The notes beneath the pieces are model-generated. The model made no database searches. It was not told the DNA's origin and saw only the letters and a program-made list of their open reading frames with translations. The translations under genes and the position numbers were made by a program. Below, piece by piece: positions 34,721 to 43,790 of a DNA stretch of 64,000 nt (positions within the stretch are counted from its first letter, which is position 1; each line of letters starts with the position of its first letter). The stretch is from Rhizobium esperanzae (GTDB taxonomy: Bacteria; Pseudomonadota; Alphaproteobacteria; Rhizobiales; Rhizobiaceae): the NCBI RefSeq assembly GCF_002204185.1, contig NZ_MXPU01000012.1:155014-219013 (forward strand). Direction: 5' to 3'.

Positions 34721-35497
34721 ATGAAGAGGCGGACTCTTGTACTTGGCGGCGCCGCGATTGCCGCATCGTCGGTCATTGCTGCGGCAATCTGGCCGCGGCG
34801 GCATGTCGTGGCGGCAGCCAGGACATTCGACTGGAAGGGCACTGATTTCCTGAGCGGCGGCACCAAGTCTGTCGCCTTGGAAAAGCTGCCCGCGCCGCTC
34901 TTCCGCACTCGCCCGAATTGCGTCGTGACCATCGCCCAGACCCTTGGTCCCTGCCATGTCAACGGCGTCCCGGCCCGCCAGGACATCTCGGAAGGAGAAG
35001 CCGGACTGCCGTTGCGGCTGGCCCTCCGTATCGTCCATGCAGCCGATTGCCGGCCGATTGAAAATGCCGACATCGAAATCTGGCATACCGATCACCGTGG
35101 CATCTATTCCGGCCGAGAGGCTGCGAAGATGTGTACGCTCAATGATGCCGAGGCGATAAGCGGGCTCGCCTTTCGCGGCCGCCAGCTGACTGACAAGGCC
35201 GGGCAGGCAAGTTTTCTGACCGCCTATCCCGGATGGTATAGTGGCCGCACGCCGCATGTTCATTGCCGCATCCTCGTAGACGGCAAGGAGCTTCTCGTCA
35301 GCCAGGTCTATTTCGATGATGCCCTGAGCGAGATCATCTATGGTGAGCATCCCGACTATCGTGGACGCCCCCGCCGCGATACGCGCAACGACGACGACGG
35401 CCTCATTCCGCAGGACGCCACCGATCACATCTTCGATTTTGAAAAGCTTGATGGCGGCGTGCTTTCCGCCACGATTACGATCGGCCTCTCTTCCTGA
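34721..35497 (+). CDS. Intradiol ring-cleavage dioxygenase-like protein with Tat-type signal
   Basis: 258 residues. AAGGAGG precedes ATG 34721. The N-terminus MKRRTLVLGGAAIAASS resembles a twin-arginine signal, so the protein is probably exported folded. The dioxygenase domain has the family order TLGPCHVNG, ALRIVHAADCRPIENADIEIWHTDHRGIYSG (first Fe Tyr), FLTAYPGWYSGRTPHVHCRI (second Tyr and the two His), and YGEHPDYRGRPRRDTRNDDDG. All four Fe(III) ligands appear to be present. Exported members are little studied; aromatic substrates outside the cytoplasm are likely. Confidence 0.85.
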   Translation: MKRRTLVLGGAAIAASSVIAAAIWPRRHVVAAARTFDWKGTDFLSGGTKSVALEKLPAPLFRTRPNCVVTIAQTLGPCHVNGVPARQDISEGEAGLPLRLALRIVHAADCRPIENADIEIWHTDHRGIYSGREAAKMCTLNDAEAISGLAFRGRQLTDKAGQASFLTAYPGWYSGRTPHVHCRILVDGKELLVSQVYFDDALSEIIYGEHPDYRGRPRRDTRNDDDGLIPQDATDHIFDFEKLDGGVLSATITIGLSS

Positions 35498-35573
35498 GCA
35501 CCCAACGCTGCTCGGCGACCTCCAATGCCGCCACGGCTTCTCGCCGTAGCGGCGATGCGCCGCCCGGCTAACC

Positions 35574-37043
35574 TCAGTGCAGCACGCCGTGCTGAAGCAT
35601 AGAGACGATCAGCGGGTCCGCTTCTGAATGATGCAACGGCTGAGGCGTGATCTCATGGTGTGAAATTTCGCTGCCGTTCTCCGGGCCAGCAAGATCAGCG
35701 GCTTCGATGGTGACGCCGTGATCGCCGTTGCCAACTGTCAACCCGTGCTTTTCGGCAGCCGCCTTGCCGAAGTGACGAAGCAGCAGCGTTTCATCCGATA
35801 CACCGTTTTCCCAGATGGGATTGTCGTGGCGGGCGCCGACCTTATCCGCTGCAATCTTGTCGGCAGCAAGTTTCAGGTCGTTGTGGGATGTGAGCCCGGT
35901 GTCCGATACGAGGCTGACGCTCGCATCGGCGGCGGCGAGACTGTCGGCGCTTGCAAGCGTAGTAGGACCGTCTTCGATGATCGTGTTATCGCTGACGGGA
36001 AAGGTGCCTGCAGCGATGATCGAGGGGGAGATGCTGTATGGCGTGACATCGCTCGCGATGAAATTGTCATGAAAGGATCCTGATGCCGGCCGGTCGACCT
36101 TCAATGCCGCCTGGGTCAGGTCATCGAAGAGGTTGCCGTAGATATCGATGCCCTCACGAACATAGGTCGCCGTGCCGGCGGAGCTGACCGACACGCCCCA
36201 GACGCCGTCATGGACATAGTTGCCTGATATATCATAGTTGCGTGTATCGCCCGTGTCGCCGAGACCGATGGCGTAAGACCAGCTGTAGCCACCATAGCCG
36301 GATATCTCGTTGTCATGGATGGCAATGTCCGTGCCGGCCTGCGCGCTGATCCCGAAGCCGCCGCCGAGGATGGTGTTTCCCTCGATCACCGCGTCCACAG
36401 GCCGGATAAGCGTCAGTACTCCCTTCGGCGTCACCGCACCCGTCTGATCGAGATAATTGCCGGTGATGACGATGTTGCTGCTGTCGTTTAGCTGGACGGC
36501 ATCCGCCGCAGTGCCGTGGGCGTTGGTGACGGTGTTGTTGAGGAGCGTGACGCCGTTGATCTTCTCAATCCAGATGCCGTCGCCGTTGACGTCGTTGATC
36601 GTACTGTTTTCAATGGTGATGTTGGAGCCGGTCCGGAAGGTGATGGAACCGGATTTGGACAATCCGGTGTGATCGACCTCGACATTACGAACGGTCCAAT
36701 TCGAGACATAACCACCATAGATGGCTGCGCCGCCGGTATCCGAGATGTTGATATTTTCGATGACGATGTTCGACGTATAGAGACTATGAATTGCATCATT
36801 GGGGCTGTGAATGACAGGCGCGTCGCCGACCCCGTAGCTGCCGATGGTGATAGGGGCATCGACGGTGCCGGAATATTTTAGGTCGAGCTGGTCGTTATAT
36901 ACGGTGCCGGCCGCGAGCAGCACGCTGTCGCCCGGCTGTAGCTTCAGGTTTTCCACCGCCCAGAATGATGCAAAAGGCGTGTCCTCGCTGGTTCCGGCAT
37001 TGGCGTTGGAGCCCGTCGCTGAATTCACATAATAGATTGTCAT
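35574..37043 (-). CDS. Right-handed parallel beta-helix protein, paralogue A
   Basis: 489 residues from ATG 37043, preceded by AAGGCGAT. Starts with YYVNSATGSNANAGT, typical of secreted pectate-lyase-like folds. It then has many parallel beta-helix rungs (NIVIENINISDTGG, NITIENSTIND, GVTLLNNTVTNAHGTAADAVQLNDSSN, NYDISGNYVHDG). No signal peptide is present. The C-terminal part diverges from paralogue B, keeping only the LLLRHFGKAAAEKHGLTV block. Polysaccharide binding or cleavage is inferred from the fold; catalytic residues could not be assigned. Export may be by a type I system. Confidence 0.8.
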   Translation of the reverse strand: MTIYYVNSATGSNANAGTSEDTPFASFWAVENLKLQPGDSVLLAAGTVYNDQLDLKYSGTVDAPITIGSYGVGDAPVIHSPNDAIHSLYTSNIVIENINISDTGGAAIYGGYVSNWTVRNVEVDHTGLSKSGSITFRTGSNITIENSTINDVNGDGIWIEKINGVTLLNNTVTNAHGTAADAVQLNDSSNIVITGNYLDQTGAVTPKGVLTLIRPVDAVIEGNTILGGGFGISAQAGTDIAIHDNEISGYGGYSWSYAIGLGDTGDTRNYDISGNYVHDGVWGVSVSSAGTATYVREGIDIYGNLFDDLTQAALKVDRPASGSFHDNFIASDVTPYSISPSIIAAGTFPVSDNTIIEDGPTTLASADSLAAADASVSLVSDTGLTSHNDLKLAADKIAADKVGARHDNPIWENGVSDETLLLRHFGKAAAEKHGLTVGNGDHGVTIEAADLAGPENGSEISHHEITPQPLHHSEADPLIVSMLQHGVLH

Positions 37044-37184
37044 ATCGCCTTGTTCTCGCATTGTCGCGCAACCGTCTGGCTCGGCTGCAACGAGTGGATC
37101 GGATGCGGTAGGGACTGAAGGCCATATCAACACGACCCTCGATTGCCGTTACGGCGTCGACAGGCATTGGCCTGCCTTGCTCCA

Positions 37185-37220
37185 GAGAGGCGCCTTGCGG
37201 AGGAGAGGCGCCTTGCGGAG
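37185..37220. repeat. Short tandem repeat, two exact 18-bp units
   Basis: GAGAGGCGCCTTGCGGAG occurs at 37185-37202 and again at 37203-37220, with a partial third unit before it. It lies 142 bp upstream of beta-helix gene A, possibly in its 5' region. Confidence 0.7.
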
Positions 37221-37363
37221 GCTGCGCCTGCGAGAATACAACCTTAAAGAAAATAATCTAGAGAATAGCGACCAAAAGGTGAATGAATGGTAACGTGCCA
37301 CGCTGTCACGGAGGGTCGGGCCGAGGTTACGCGCACGGTCAGCCCTCATTCGAACCGCCGCCC

Positions 37364-37423
37364 TTGTCCTTCGAGGCTTCTGGGCACCTTAAGGTCGGGC
37401 GCGAAGCGTCGAAGGACGAGGAC
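37364..37423. repeat. RIME-like palindromic element
   Basis: GTCCTTCGAGG (37366 on) and CGAAGGACGAGG (37410 on) form the two arms with a diverged core. It lies between the two beta-helix genes, just after the stop of paralogue B. Together with the tandem repeat it accounts for the structure of the 400-bp gap. Confidence 0.6.
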
Positions 37424-37446
37424 GGGCGATCAGCCCGCCACCGATC

Positions 37447-38940
37447 TCAGCTCAGCAAGCTATCCATATGGAGGTAGACGGTCAGCGTATCGCCGTCGCT
37501 GTGGTACGAGTTTCCATCGTCGATCCCGTAGCTGAAGGTCTCGCTCACATGTCCGTCATGGTCATGGTCGGGGAGCTTCGTTTCATCGAGCGTGTAGGCA
37601 TAGTTGCCCTCCCGGTCCACGTGGATGACGCCGTAGTCGCCGGTCAGCGTCAGGCCGTCCTTGCCGACGCTTTCGTTACCGAAGCGGCGCAGCACCAGGG
37701 TCCCGTTATCGGAGCTGTCGTTTTCGAGGAGATTGCCGCGGTGGGCGTCGCCCGTATCCGTGAGAATCTTCAAATTGTCGTGGACGGCGACAACCGCCGG
37801 ATCCGCCGACGCCTCCGTGACTGCGGCAGTCGTGACAACCGGGCTCGCCGCCGTCTCGACATTGGCGACCGTATGGTTGTTGCTGACAGTGAAGGTGTGC
37901 GCGTCGACGATCGAAGGCGATATGCTGGTGGCGTTGGTGCCGCTCTCGATTGTATTGTTGGAGAAGGAGCCGGAGGCCGGTCTGTCGACCTTCAGCGCCG
38001 ACTGCGAGAGGTCGTCGAAGACATTGTCGTGGACCTTGATATTCGTGCGGGTATAGCTCGGAGCGTCGGCGGGGGCGGTAATGACGACGCCCCAGGCGCC
38101 ATCGTGGATGTGGTTGCCCGCAATATCGTAGTCTCTCGCATTCCCGTCATCACCGAGACCGACGGCGAAGGACCAGTTGTAACCGTGAAATCCCGATATA
38201 TCGTTGTCGCGGATGGCGATGTTCTTGCCCGCTTGTGCGCTGATGCCGAAGCCGCCGCCGCTCAGCGTATTATCCTCGACCACCGCGTTCACCGGCCTGA
38301 TGAGCACGAGGACGCCCTTGGGGCTATCGGCTTGCGTCTGGTCGAGATGATTGCCTTGGATCAGGATGTTGCTGCTGTCGTTCACCTGGACGGCATCGGC
38401 CTTGGCGCCGTGGCTGTTCGTCACCGTATTGTTGAGAAGTTTGAGGCCCTCGACCTTGTCGATCCAGATGCCGTCGCCCTTAGCGTCCGAAATCTTGCTG
38501 CTTTCGATCGTGATGTTCTTGCTGTTGCGGAAATTCATGGCGCCTGTTTCACCCGACAATCCCGCCTTGTCGACTTCCACATGGCGAACCGTCCAGTTCG
38601 AAACACTGCCGCCAGAGATGGCAGAACCACCGCTATTTGTTATCTTGAGGTTCTCGATAACAATGTTCGACGCATAAAGGCTATGAATGCCATCACCGCC
38701 ACTATGGATGACGGGTGCCGCCCCCGTCCCGTAACTGCCGATCTTGATCGGCGCGCTCTCGCTGCCGGAATATTTGATATCGAATTGTTCGTTGAACACG
38801 CTCCCCTTGGCGAGCAGCACACTGTCGCCTGGTTTCAGTGCTAGGGATTCCACTTTGGACAAAGTCGCAAAAGCCGAGTTCTGGTTCGTCCCATCGTTGC
38901 GGTCGGAGCCAGTCGCTGAGTTCACATAGTAGATTGTCAT
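37447..38940 (-). CDS. Right-handed parallel beta-helix protein with C-terminal VCBS-like domain, paralogue B
   Basis: 497 residues. The N-terminal two thirds align throughout with paralogue A (YYVNSATGSDRNDGT, SNIVIENLKITNSGG, SKISDAKGDGIWIDK, SFAVGLGDDGNARDYDIAGNHIHDG). The C-terminal 110 residues form a VCBS/cadherin-like domain: NLKILTDTGDAHRGNLLEND, VIHVDREGNYAYTLDETKLPDHDHDGHVSETFSYGIDDG. Such domains are typical of rhizobial type I secreted glycanases. There is no signal peptide. Start with a GGCGAT before ATG 38940. Likely a secreted carbohydrate-active or adhesive protein. Confidence 0.82.
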   Translation of the reverse strand: MTIYYVNSATGSDRNDGTNQNSAFATLSKVESLALKPGDSVLLAKGSVFNEQFDIKYSGSESAPIKIGSYGTGAAPVIHSGGDGIHSLYASNIVIENLKITNSGGSAISGGSVSNWTVRHVEVDKAGLSGETGAMNFRNSKNITIESSKISDAKGDGIWIDKVEGLKLLNNTVTNSHGAKADAVQVNDSSNILIQGNHLDQTQADSPKGVLVLIRPVNAVVEDNTLSGGGFGISAQAGKNIAIRDNDISGFHGYNWSFAVGLGDDGNARDYDIAGNHIHDGAWGVVITAPADAPSYTRTNIKVHDNVFDDLSQSALKVDRPASGSFSNNTIESGTNATSISPSIVDAHTFTVSNNHTVANVETAASPVVTTAAVTEASADPAVVAVHDNLKILTDTGDAHRGNLLENDSSDNGTLVLRRFGNESVGKDGLTLTGDYGVIHVDREGNYAYTLDETKLPDHDHDGHVSETFSYGIDDGNSYHSDGDTLTVYLHMDSLLS

Positions 38941-38975
38941 ATCGCCAATGTTGCCCTGTTCGTCGGATCGCTATG

Positions 38976-39194
38976 TCACCACTGAGACCGGCCGGGATCG
39001 GCCGATCGCCTGCGGCGGGGGCAACCGTCCACGGCAAGAAGGCGAGAAGATGTTATCAATGCGGCAGCGGACCGGTTTACGGGCTTTACTCCACAGTCAA
39101 TGGCGCCGGGTCCGATAACGCGCTGAAAAGCTGCAACTAGAATCGAAAAACCAGCGACTTGAAGGCGAATAAATCGGAGAACGACGGGCGGCAT
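38976..39194 (-). CDS. Possible small protein upstream of beta-helix gene B
   Basis: 72 residues. A strong AAGGAGAG sits about 5 nt before ATG 39194, and the start PPVVLRFIRLQVAGFSILVAAFQ is hydrophobic. The second half is Arg-rich and not protein-like. It could be a leader peptide, a short real gene or chance. It ends 36 bp before beta-helix gene B on the same strand. The rest of the 387-bp gap 38941-39327 shows no repeat or RNA. Confidence 0.3.
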   Translation of the reverse strand: MPPVVLRFIRLQVAGFSILVAAFQRVIGPGAIDCGVKPVNRSAAALITSSRLLAVDGCPRRRRSADPGRSQW

Positions 39195-39327
39195 ATTTCT
39201 CTCCTTCAGGCTGCACCGCAGTGATTCTGCTCTCGCTTGCGCTCAAACTACAGGGCCACGCATGCCGATCAGCCACATGGTGAGAAGACCCGAGGGGCCG
39301 TCTCGAATCATGGGGCGGGTGATCATC

Positions 39328-40548
39328 TCAGCGCCATATCCCCCTCGCCTGCAAAGCCGACGTCAGCGGCAGCCGCGCGGCGGCAATTGCCGGCAGGGCG
39401 CCGCCGAGTATGCCAATGGCAAGGCCCAGCAGGCCGGCGGTGAAGACCACGTCCGGAGTGACGTCGAGCTGAAAGGCCATCCTGGTATTGTTGGCGCCCA
39501 TCGTGCTTGCCTGCCAACCGTCGAAAGCGAGCTTGGAGGCGAAGACACCGAGGCCGGTGCCGGCCACCGACAGGAGCACCGCCTCCACCCAGGTAGCGGC
39601 GAAGGCCGGCGGGCGGGCAAAGCCGAGGAGGCGCAGCGTCGCGATTTCGACGCTGCGGTCGGAAACCGAACTCATCATCGTATTCAAGGCGCCCGCCGCC
39701 GCACCAATCGCCATCAGCAGCGCGATCGGCCAGCCGAACAGGCGGATCAGGCTTTCGGTGCGCTCGGCCTGGCCGGCGTAGAGATCAGCCTCGGAAACGA
39801 TTACGAGCGGCGCGCCGGGCAAGCCCGACAGGCGATCACGCAATGCCGCCAGTGCTCTTGCGGCATTGCCTCCGCCGTCGAGCCGCACACGCAGGCTCTG
39901 CACTTGCCCCTGTCGGTCGAAAGCCGATTGCACCACCTCCAGATCCGCCCAGATCTCCGATTCAAAGGCGCTGCCGCCCGAAGTGAAATGCCCGACGATC
40001 CTCCAGTCGAGCGCGCCGAGGCGGATCGTCTCGCCAACCGCGAAACCCGGAAAAGTATCGGCGATGCGGGCGCCGACGACGATCTCGCGCGCGCCTTGCG
40101 AAAACAGCCGCCCACGCGAAAGCCGCGCGCGTTGACGCAAGCCGGGGCCCGCCGGATCCATGCCTCTGAGCGACAGCGTCTGCTCGACGCGCTCGCCTTG
40201 TCTGACATCGACGGGAACGACGGTCTCGCGCGACAATGCGGGCTTGCCCGCGCCATCGCGCGCGATCCCGGTCTCGCCGCTCATGGCCGCAAGGCTGCGG
40301 ATTGCCTCGGCCGGCACCTCCGAACCAGTCTCCTGGTTTGTCCCGCCGCCGAGAATAACGGCAATAGCAGGCGAGCCGGCGCCGGCGAGCGCGGCCTCGA
40401 AGCCGCGCGCCATCGCCAGGAAACCTGAGAGCACCGCCACGACGAGGGCGACCGACAGTACCATCGACAACGAGACCCACAGCCGTCGCGGCAGGCTGCC
40501 AAGGTTGACTCTGATCATTAGAAAGGTCTGCTTGAGCGTTGATATCAT
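39328..40548 (-). CDS. ABC exporter permease, FtsX/MacB type (second permease)
   Basis: 406 residues. One N-terminal membrane helix (LSMVLSVALVVAVLSGFLAMA), a large periplasmic domain (about 50-270) and three C-terminal helices form the FtsX-like permease pattern (DRSVEIATLRLLGFARP is the conserved cytoplasmic coupling segment). Last gene of the exporter operon, starting 4 nt after the stop of the other permease. The pair likely forms a heterodimer with the ATPase, linked to the adaptor. Substrate unknown. Confidence 0.87.
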   Translation of the reverse strand: MISTLKQTFLMIRVNLGSLPRRLWVSLSMVLSVALVVAVLSGFLAMARGFEAALAGAGSPAIAVILGGGTNQETGSEVPAEAIRSLAAMSGETGIARDGAGKPALSRETVVPVDVRQGERVEQTLSLRGMDPAGPGLRQRARLSRGRLFSQGAREIVVGARIADTFPGFAVGETIRLGALDWRIVGHFTSGGSAFESEIWADLEVVQSAFDRQGQVQSLRVRLDGGGNAARALAALRDRLSGLPGAPLVIVSEADLYAGQAERTESLIRLFGWPIALLMAIGAAAGALNTMMSSVSDRSVEIATLRLLGFARPPAFAATWVEAVLLSVAGTGLGVFASKLAFDGWQASTMGANNTRMAFQLDVTPDVVFTAGLLGLAIGILGGALPAIAAARLPLTSALQARGIWR

Positions 40549-40552
40549 TGGA

Positions 40553-41692
40553 TTATCTCGTTCTGAAGGCGTTGATGATGGGCAGGCGCACGGCGATCAC
40601 CGCGGGCAGCAGTCCGGTCAGCAGGCCGAGCCCCGCTATAATGGCGAGAGATTTCGCAAGCACGCTCGCGCCGAAGACGAGGCCGAACTCCGGTCCGATG
40701 GAAAGCGTCGCAAGCTTGGCGAGAACAAGTCCGCCCGCGCCGCCGACAAGAAAGATAAACAATGTCTCGCCAAGAATGAGCGCGAAAATCCGCGGACTGG
40801 AAAAGCCGAGCACCTTCAAGACGCCGATCTCGAAACGCCGCTCCCTCACCGTAAAGAGCATAGTGTTGACTGCGATCATCAGGATGGTGACGAAGGCCGC
40901 TCCCACGACGAGGCTCACGATCAGGCCGATATCAGCGAATTGCCGAAGAAACGCTTCAAGGAACTGCTTCTCCGACTGCGTCCTCGTCTGCGCCTCGGAG
41001 TTGGCGAATAGAGCATCGATCCGCGCCGCCAGCACGCTTGGCGACACGCCCGGACGCGGACGTACCACGAAGGCGTCAACCGTATCCTTGTCGCGCGCAC
41101 GAGCGGCATTGAGGGCGTCGTAGCGGGCGAGCATGAAATAGGTATCGGTGCTGGCATCCGCGCCTTCAAAAATGCCCGCGATCGTGAAGCTCCAATTGCG
41201 GCTACCGTCAGCCCTGGCAAGCTGCCCGGTAAAGCCGATGCGCTGGCCAATCGACCAGCCCTCGGCTTCCGCCAGTGCCCTGCCGACCAACACCCGATCA
41301 CCGGCCTCTTCCATTGCCGCAATCAGCTCCGGCGTCAGTTTGAGCTCGTCGCCGTTGGCCGCGGCGATCGCTTGTGGATCGACGGCGCTGACGGCAACCA
41401 CATTCTTTTCGACCTCGACGAAGCCCCGCATGCGTGCGGTATAGGCGACCGCGGCGACATCGCCGTCGGCAGCGATCCGGTTGAGGTAGGCAAGCGGCAG
41501 CGGCAGCCCGCGGCTCGATTTGTTGAAGACGCCGAGCAGATTGTCGCTGGCGCCGGCCGCTCCTTGGCTGCCGCTGACGAAGCTCGCCATAAGCCCGTAG
41601 ATCAGGAAGGCGACGCCGACTGAAAAGATCAGCAAAATGGCGCGCAGCCGCTTGCGCCAGATAATGCGCCACATGAGCTGGAGGAAGGTCAT
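40553..41692 (-). CDS. ABC exporter permease, FtsX/MacB type (first permease)
   Basis: 379 residues with the same pattern as its neighbour: N-terminal helix IWRKRLRAILLIFSVGVAFLIYGLMASF, a periplasmic MacB_PCD-like domain, and three C-terminal helices with RERRFEIGVLKVLGFSSPRIFALILGE as the coupling segment. Its start overlaps the stop of the ATPase gene by 4 bp (ATGA), a sign of translational coupling. The pair with the other permease suggests a DevABC- or MacB-like complex that exports lipids, peptides or siderophores; which of these is unknown. Confidence 0.88.
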   Translation of the reverse strand: MTFLQLMWRIIWRKRLRAILLIFSVGVAFLIYGLMASFVSGSQGAAGASDNLLGVFNKSSRGLPLPLAYLNRIAADGDVAAVAYTARMRGFVEVEKNVVAVSAVDPQAIAAANGDELKLTPELIAAMEEAGDRVLVGRALAEAEGWSIGQRIGFTGQLARADGSRNWSFTIAGIFEGADASTDTYFMLARYDALNAARARDKDTVDAFVVRPRPGVSPSVLAARIDALFANSEAQTRTQSEKQFLEAFLRQFADIGLIVSLVVGAAFVTILMIAVNTMLFTVRERRFEIGVLKVLGFSSPRIFALILGETLFIFLVGGAGGLVLAKLATLSIGPEFGLVFGASVLAKSLAIIAGLGLLTGLLPAVIAVRLPIINAFRTR

Positions 41693-42393
41693 CGGCCCGC
41701 CCTTTCCTCGCTGACGAATTCACCTTTGTTGAGACGCAGCGTGCGCCGGGCAAAGGAAGCGGCCTCGGGATCATGCGTGACCATGATGATGGTCTTCTGA
41801 AGCTCGCGATTGAGAAAGCTCAGCATCTCCAGGATATCATCGGCCGATTTGCGATCGAGATCGCCGGTCGGCTCGTCGCAGAGAATAAGATCGGGATCGG
41901 TGACGATGGCGCGGGCAATGCCGACGCGCTGCTGCTGCCCGCCCGACATGCTCGATGGAAACTGCCGCTGGCGGCCCGCAAGTCCGACGAGATCCATGAC
42001 CGTATCGACGCGAGCCCGCCGCTCCTTGCGGCCAAACGGCTTCAACAATAGCGGCAGCTCGATATTCTCCGTCGCATTCAGCATCGGCAGCAGATTGTAA
42101 AATTGGAAGACGATGCCGACGGCATGTGCCCGCCAAGCCGCCCTTGCCCCCTCGCCCATCTGCTCGAGATGGCTGCGGCCGACTCTGATTTCGCCGGCAT
42201 CCGGGCTGTCGATACCACCGAGCATGTTGAGCAGTGTCGATTTCCCGGAACCAGAGGGTCCCATGACAGCAACGAAATCGCCGCGCGGAATGGCGAGATC
42301 GAGCCCGGAAAAGATCGGAATCGTCTCCGCTCCGATCCTGAATGACTTCGTGACGCCGGCAAGGACGACATAGGGTTCTGCGGCATCGCTCAT
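41689..42393 (-). CDS. ABC exporter ATPase, LolD/MacB type
   Basis: 234 residues, a complete nucleotide-binding domain. Walker A is GPSGSGKST, the Q loop is in VFQFYNLLPMLNATEN, the signature is SSMSGGQQQRVGIARA, Walker B is LILCDEPTGDLD and the H loop is MVTHD. The NLLP-x-L-x-A-x-EN wording is typical of LolD/MacB/DevA ATPases. ATG 42393 follows AAGGAG; the frame is open to 42444. It overlaps the first permease gene. The adaptor gene is upstream. Confidence 0.92.
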   Translation of the reverse strand: MSDAAEPYVVLAGVTKSFRIGAETIPIFSGLDLAIPRGDFVAVMGPSGSGKSTLLNMLGGIDSPDAGEIRVGRSHLEQMGEGARAAWRAHAVGIVFQFYNLLPMLNATENIELPLLLKPFGRKERRARVDTVMDLVGLAGRQRQFPSSMSGGQQQRVGIARAIVTDPDLILCDEPTGDLDRKSADDILEMLSFLNRELQKTIIMVTHDPEAASFARRTLRLNKGEFVSEERAGR

Positions 42394-42475
42394 GGTTCTG
42401 CTCCTTTCTGATTGACTGGTTATGGGCTCGAAGGTTCGCGGCACGCGAACCGATCAGCTCGCGGCACACCGGTCA

Positions 42476-42530
42476 GCCCTCATCCTGAGATACGCAGGCC
42501 CGCGCCCGGAGCCTCGAAGGACGAGGCCGG
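42476..42530. repeat. RIME-like element overlapping the 3' end of the adaptor gene
   Basis: CCTCATCCTGAG, CGGAGCCTCGAAGGACGAGG and related blocks match the other RIME-like copies. The element spans the stop codon and last codons of the adaptor gene and lies inside the operon, between adaptor and ATPase. Confidence 0.65.
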
Positions 42531-43655
42531 TTGATGAGCCTCCTCGCCCACCACCAGCCGGATGCGCGCCGCCATTGCGGGCCGCATGCCCGGTGGCGGC
42601 GAAGAGGGCGACAGGCGCAACGTGACGGTGCCCTTCTCCTTGGAAACGACCGGCGCAATTTTCGCCACTTCGACCGCGAACGGTTTATCGGGGAAGCCGT
42701 CGAGCACCGCCTCTCCTTTGAGACCCGGACGCAGCAGCGCCATATTGGCTTCGGCCACATCGGCATCGATGACCAGACTTGCGATATCGGTGATGGCAAG
42801 CAGGCTTTCGTTCTCCCGCACGCTATCCGCGCGAGACAGCACGGTGTCGCCGACATGCGCATCAAGCCGCGTCACGGTGCCGGAAATCGGCGCCCGCACA
42901 GCCAGCGCCTCCATCTGCTCGCGCGCCCTGTCGATATCGAGCTTCGCTTTTTCGAGATCTTGCCTTGCCTGTGCCGCGGCATTGCCGGCCGTATCGAAGG
43001 CGGTGCGCGCTGCCTCCAGCGCCTCGGCCGACATAGCGTCGCGCCCAGCCAACCGCTCTGCGCGATCCAGCGAAGACCGCGCCTGGACGAGCGTAATATT
43101 CCCAGCCTCCAGCGCCAGCTCCGCCGCCCGCCCCGCTATATAAGCGCCTCGGAGCGCGAAGCGTGCACCGGCATCATCAAGCCGAACGAGCACTTGGCCT
43201 GCCACGACCGGATCGCCCGCCTCCACCTCGATGGCGACGATCCGCCCCTCATATTTGGAAAAAACGGTGGCGATGTCGGGCGCCACGACATAACCGGAGC
43301 CTGTGATCTCGCGGCTTGGCGTACCCCGGCTCGGTGCGACGATGCCCGGAGCTGGCGTGGCGTCGTCAACCGCCGCATTCTCAGGCAAAGCCGTGATTGG
43401 CAACGCCGCTCCACCAGCCGATAGAACTGCGTCACCGCCCTTAAACTTTGCAAGGGTAGCGATCCGCTCCAGCGCATCCGGCCGATAAAGAAGAGCCACC
43501 GCCAGCGACACCACCCCCGCAAGGGCCAGCATCGCCGATACTCCCCGCCGCCGGGCTCTCCGCTCCGGCGGCTCAATCTCGAAGACCGCAGGCTCGATCG
43601 AAAGCGATCTGAGCCTGGCGGCAAGGTGTCGTTCATGTTCCGATGTCGTGTTCAT
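42480..43655 (-). CDS. Periplasmic adaptor (HlyD/MacA-type) of the ABC exporter
   Basis: 391 residues from ATG 43655. A single N-terminal membrane helix is at about residues 38-57, followed by a lipoyl/beta-barrel region (TGSGYVVAPDIATVFSKYEGRIVAIEVEAGDPVVAGQVLVRLDD). A coiled-coil hairpin with AEALEAARTAFDTAGNAAAQARQDLEKAK comes next, then the matching half VRAPISGTVTRLDAHVGDTV. The last about 15 residues (SSFEAPGAGLRISG) are encoded by the RIME-like element. First gene of the exporter operon. It bridges the permeases to the outer membrane or a porin. No good ribosome site was seen, so the start is approximate. Confidence 0.85.
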   Translation of the reverse strand: MNTTSEHERHLAARLRSLSIEPAVFEIEPPERRARRRGVSAMLALAGVVSLAVALLYRPDALERIATLAKFKGGDAVLSAGGAALPITALPENAAVDDATPAPGIVAPSRGTPSREITGSGYVVAPDIATVFSKYEGRIVAIEVEAGDPVVAGQVLVRLDDAGARFALRGAYIAGRAAELALEAGNITLVQARSSLDRAERLAGRDAMSAEALEAARTAFDTAGNAAAQARQDLEKAKLDIDRAREQMEALAVRAPISGTVTRLDAHVGDTVLSRADSVRENESLLAITDIASLVIDADVAEANMALLRPGLKGEAVLDGFPDKPFAVEVAKIAPVVSKEKGTVTLRLSPSSPPPGMRPAMAARIRLVVGEEAHQPASSFEAPGAGLRISG

Positions 43656-43790
43656 GCCGACAGAATGGCCGCCGGCGACAAAACCGCGACCTGGAACATG
43701 TTTCAGGCATGCCTCGATCGCGATTGTGTACGCGGTGGCCGCACTATTGGCGGCGGTGACTGCGCATGCGCGCTCACCCAACAACTGTAT

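Noticed and set aside
37468..38844. Plus-strand frame of about 458 codons opposite beta-helix gene B
   Set aside because: It is a shadow of repetitive beta-helix coding sequence. A similar shadow exists over gene A.
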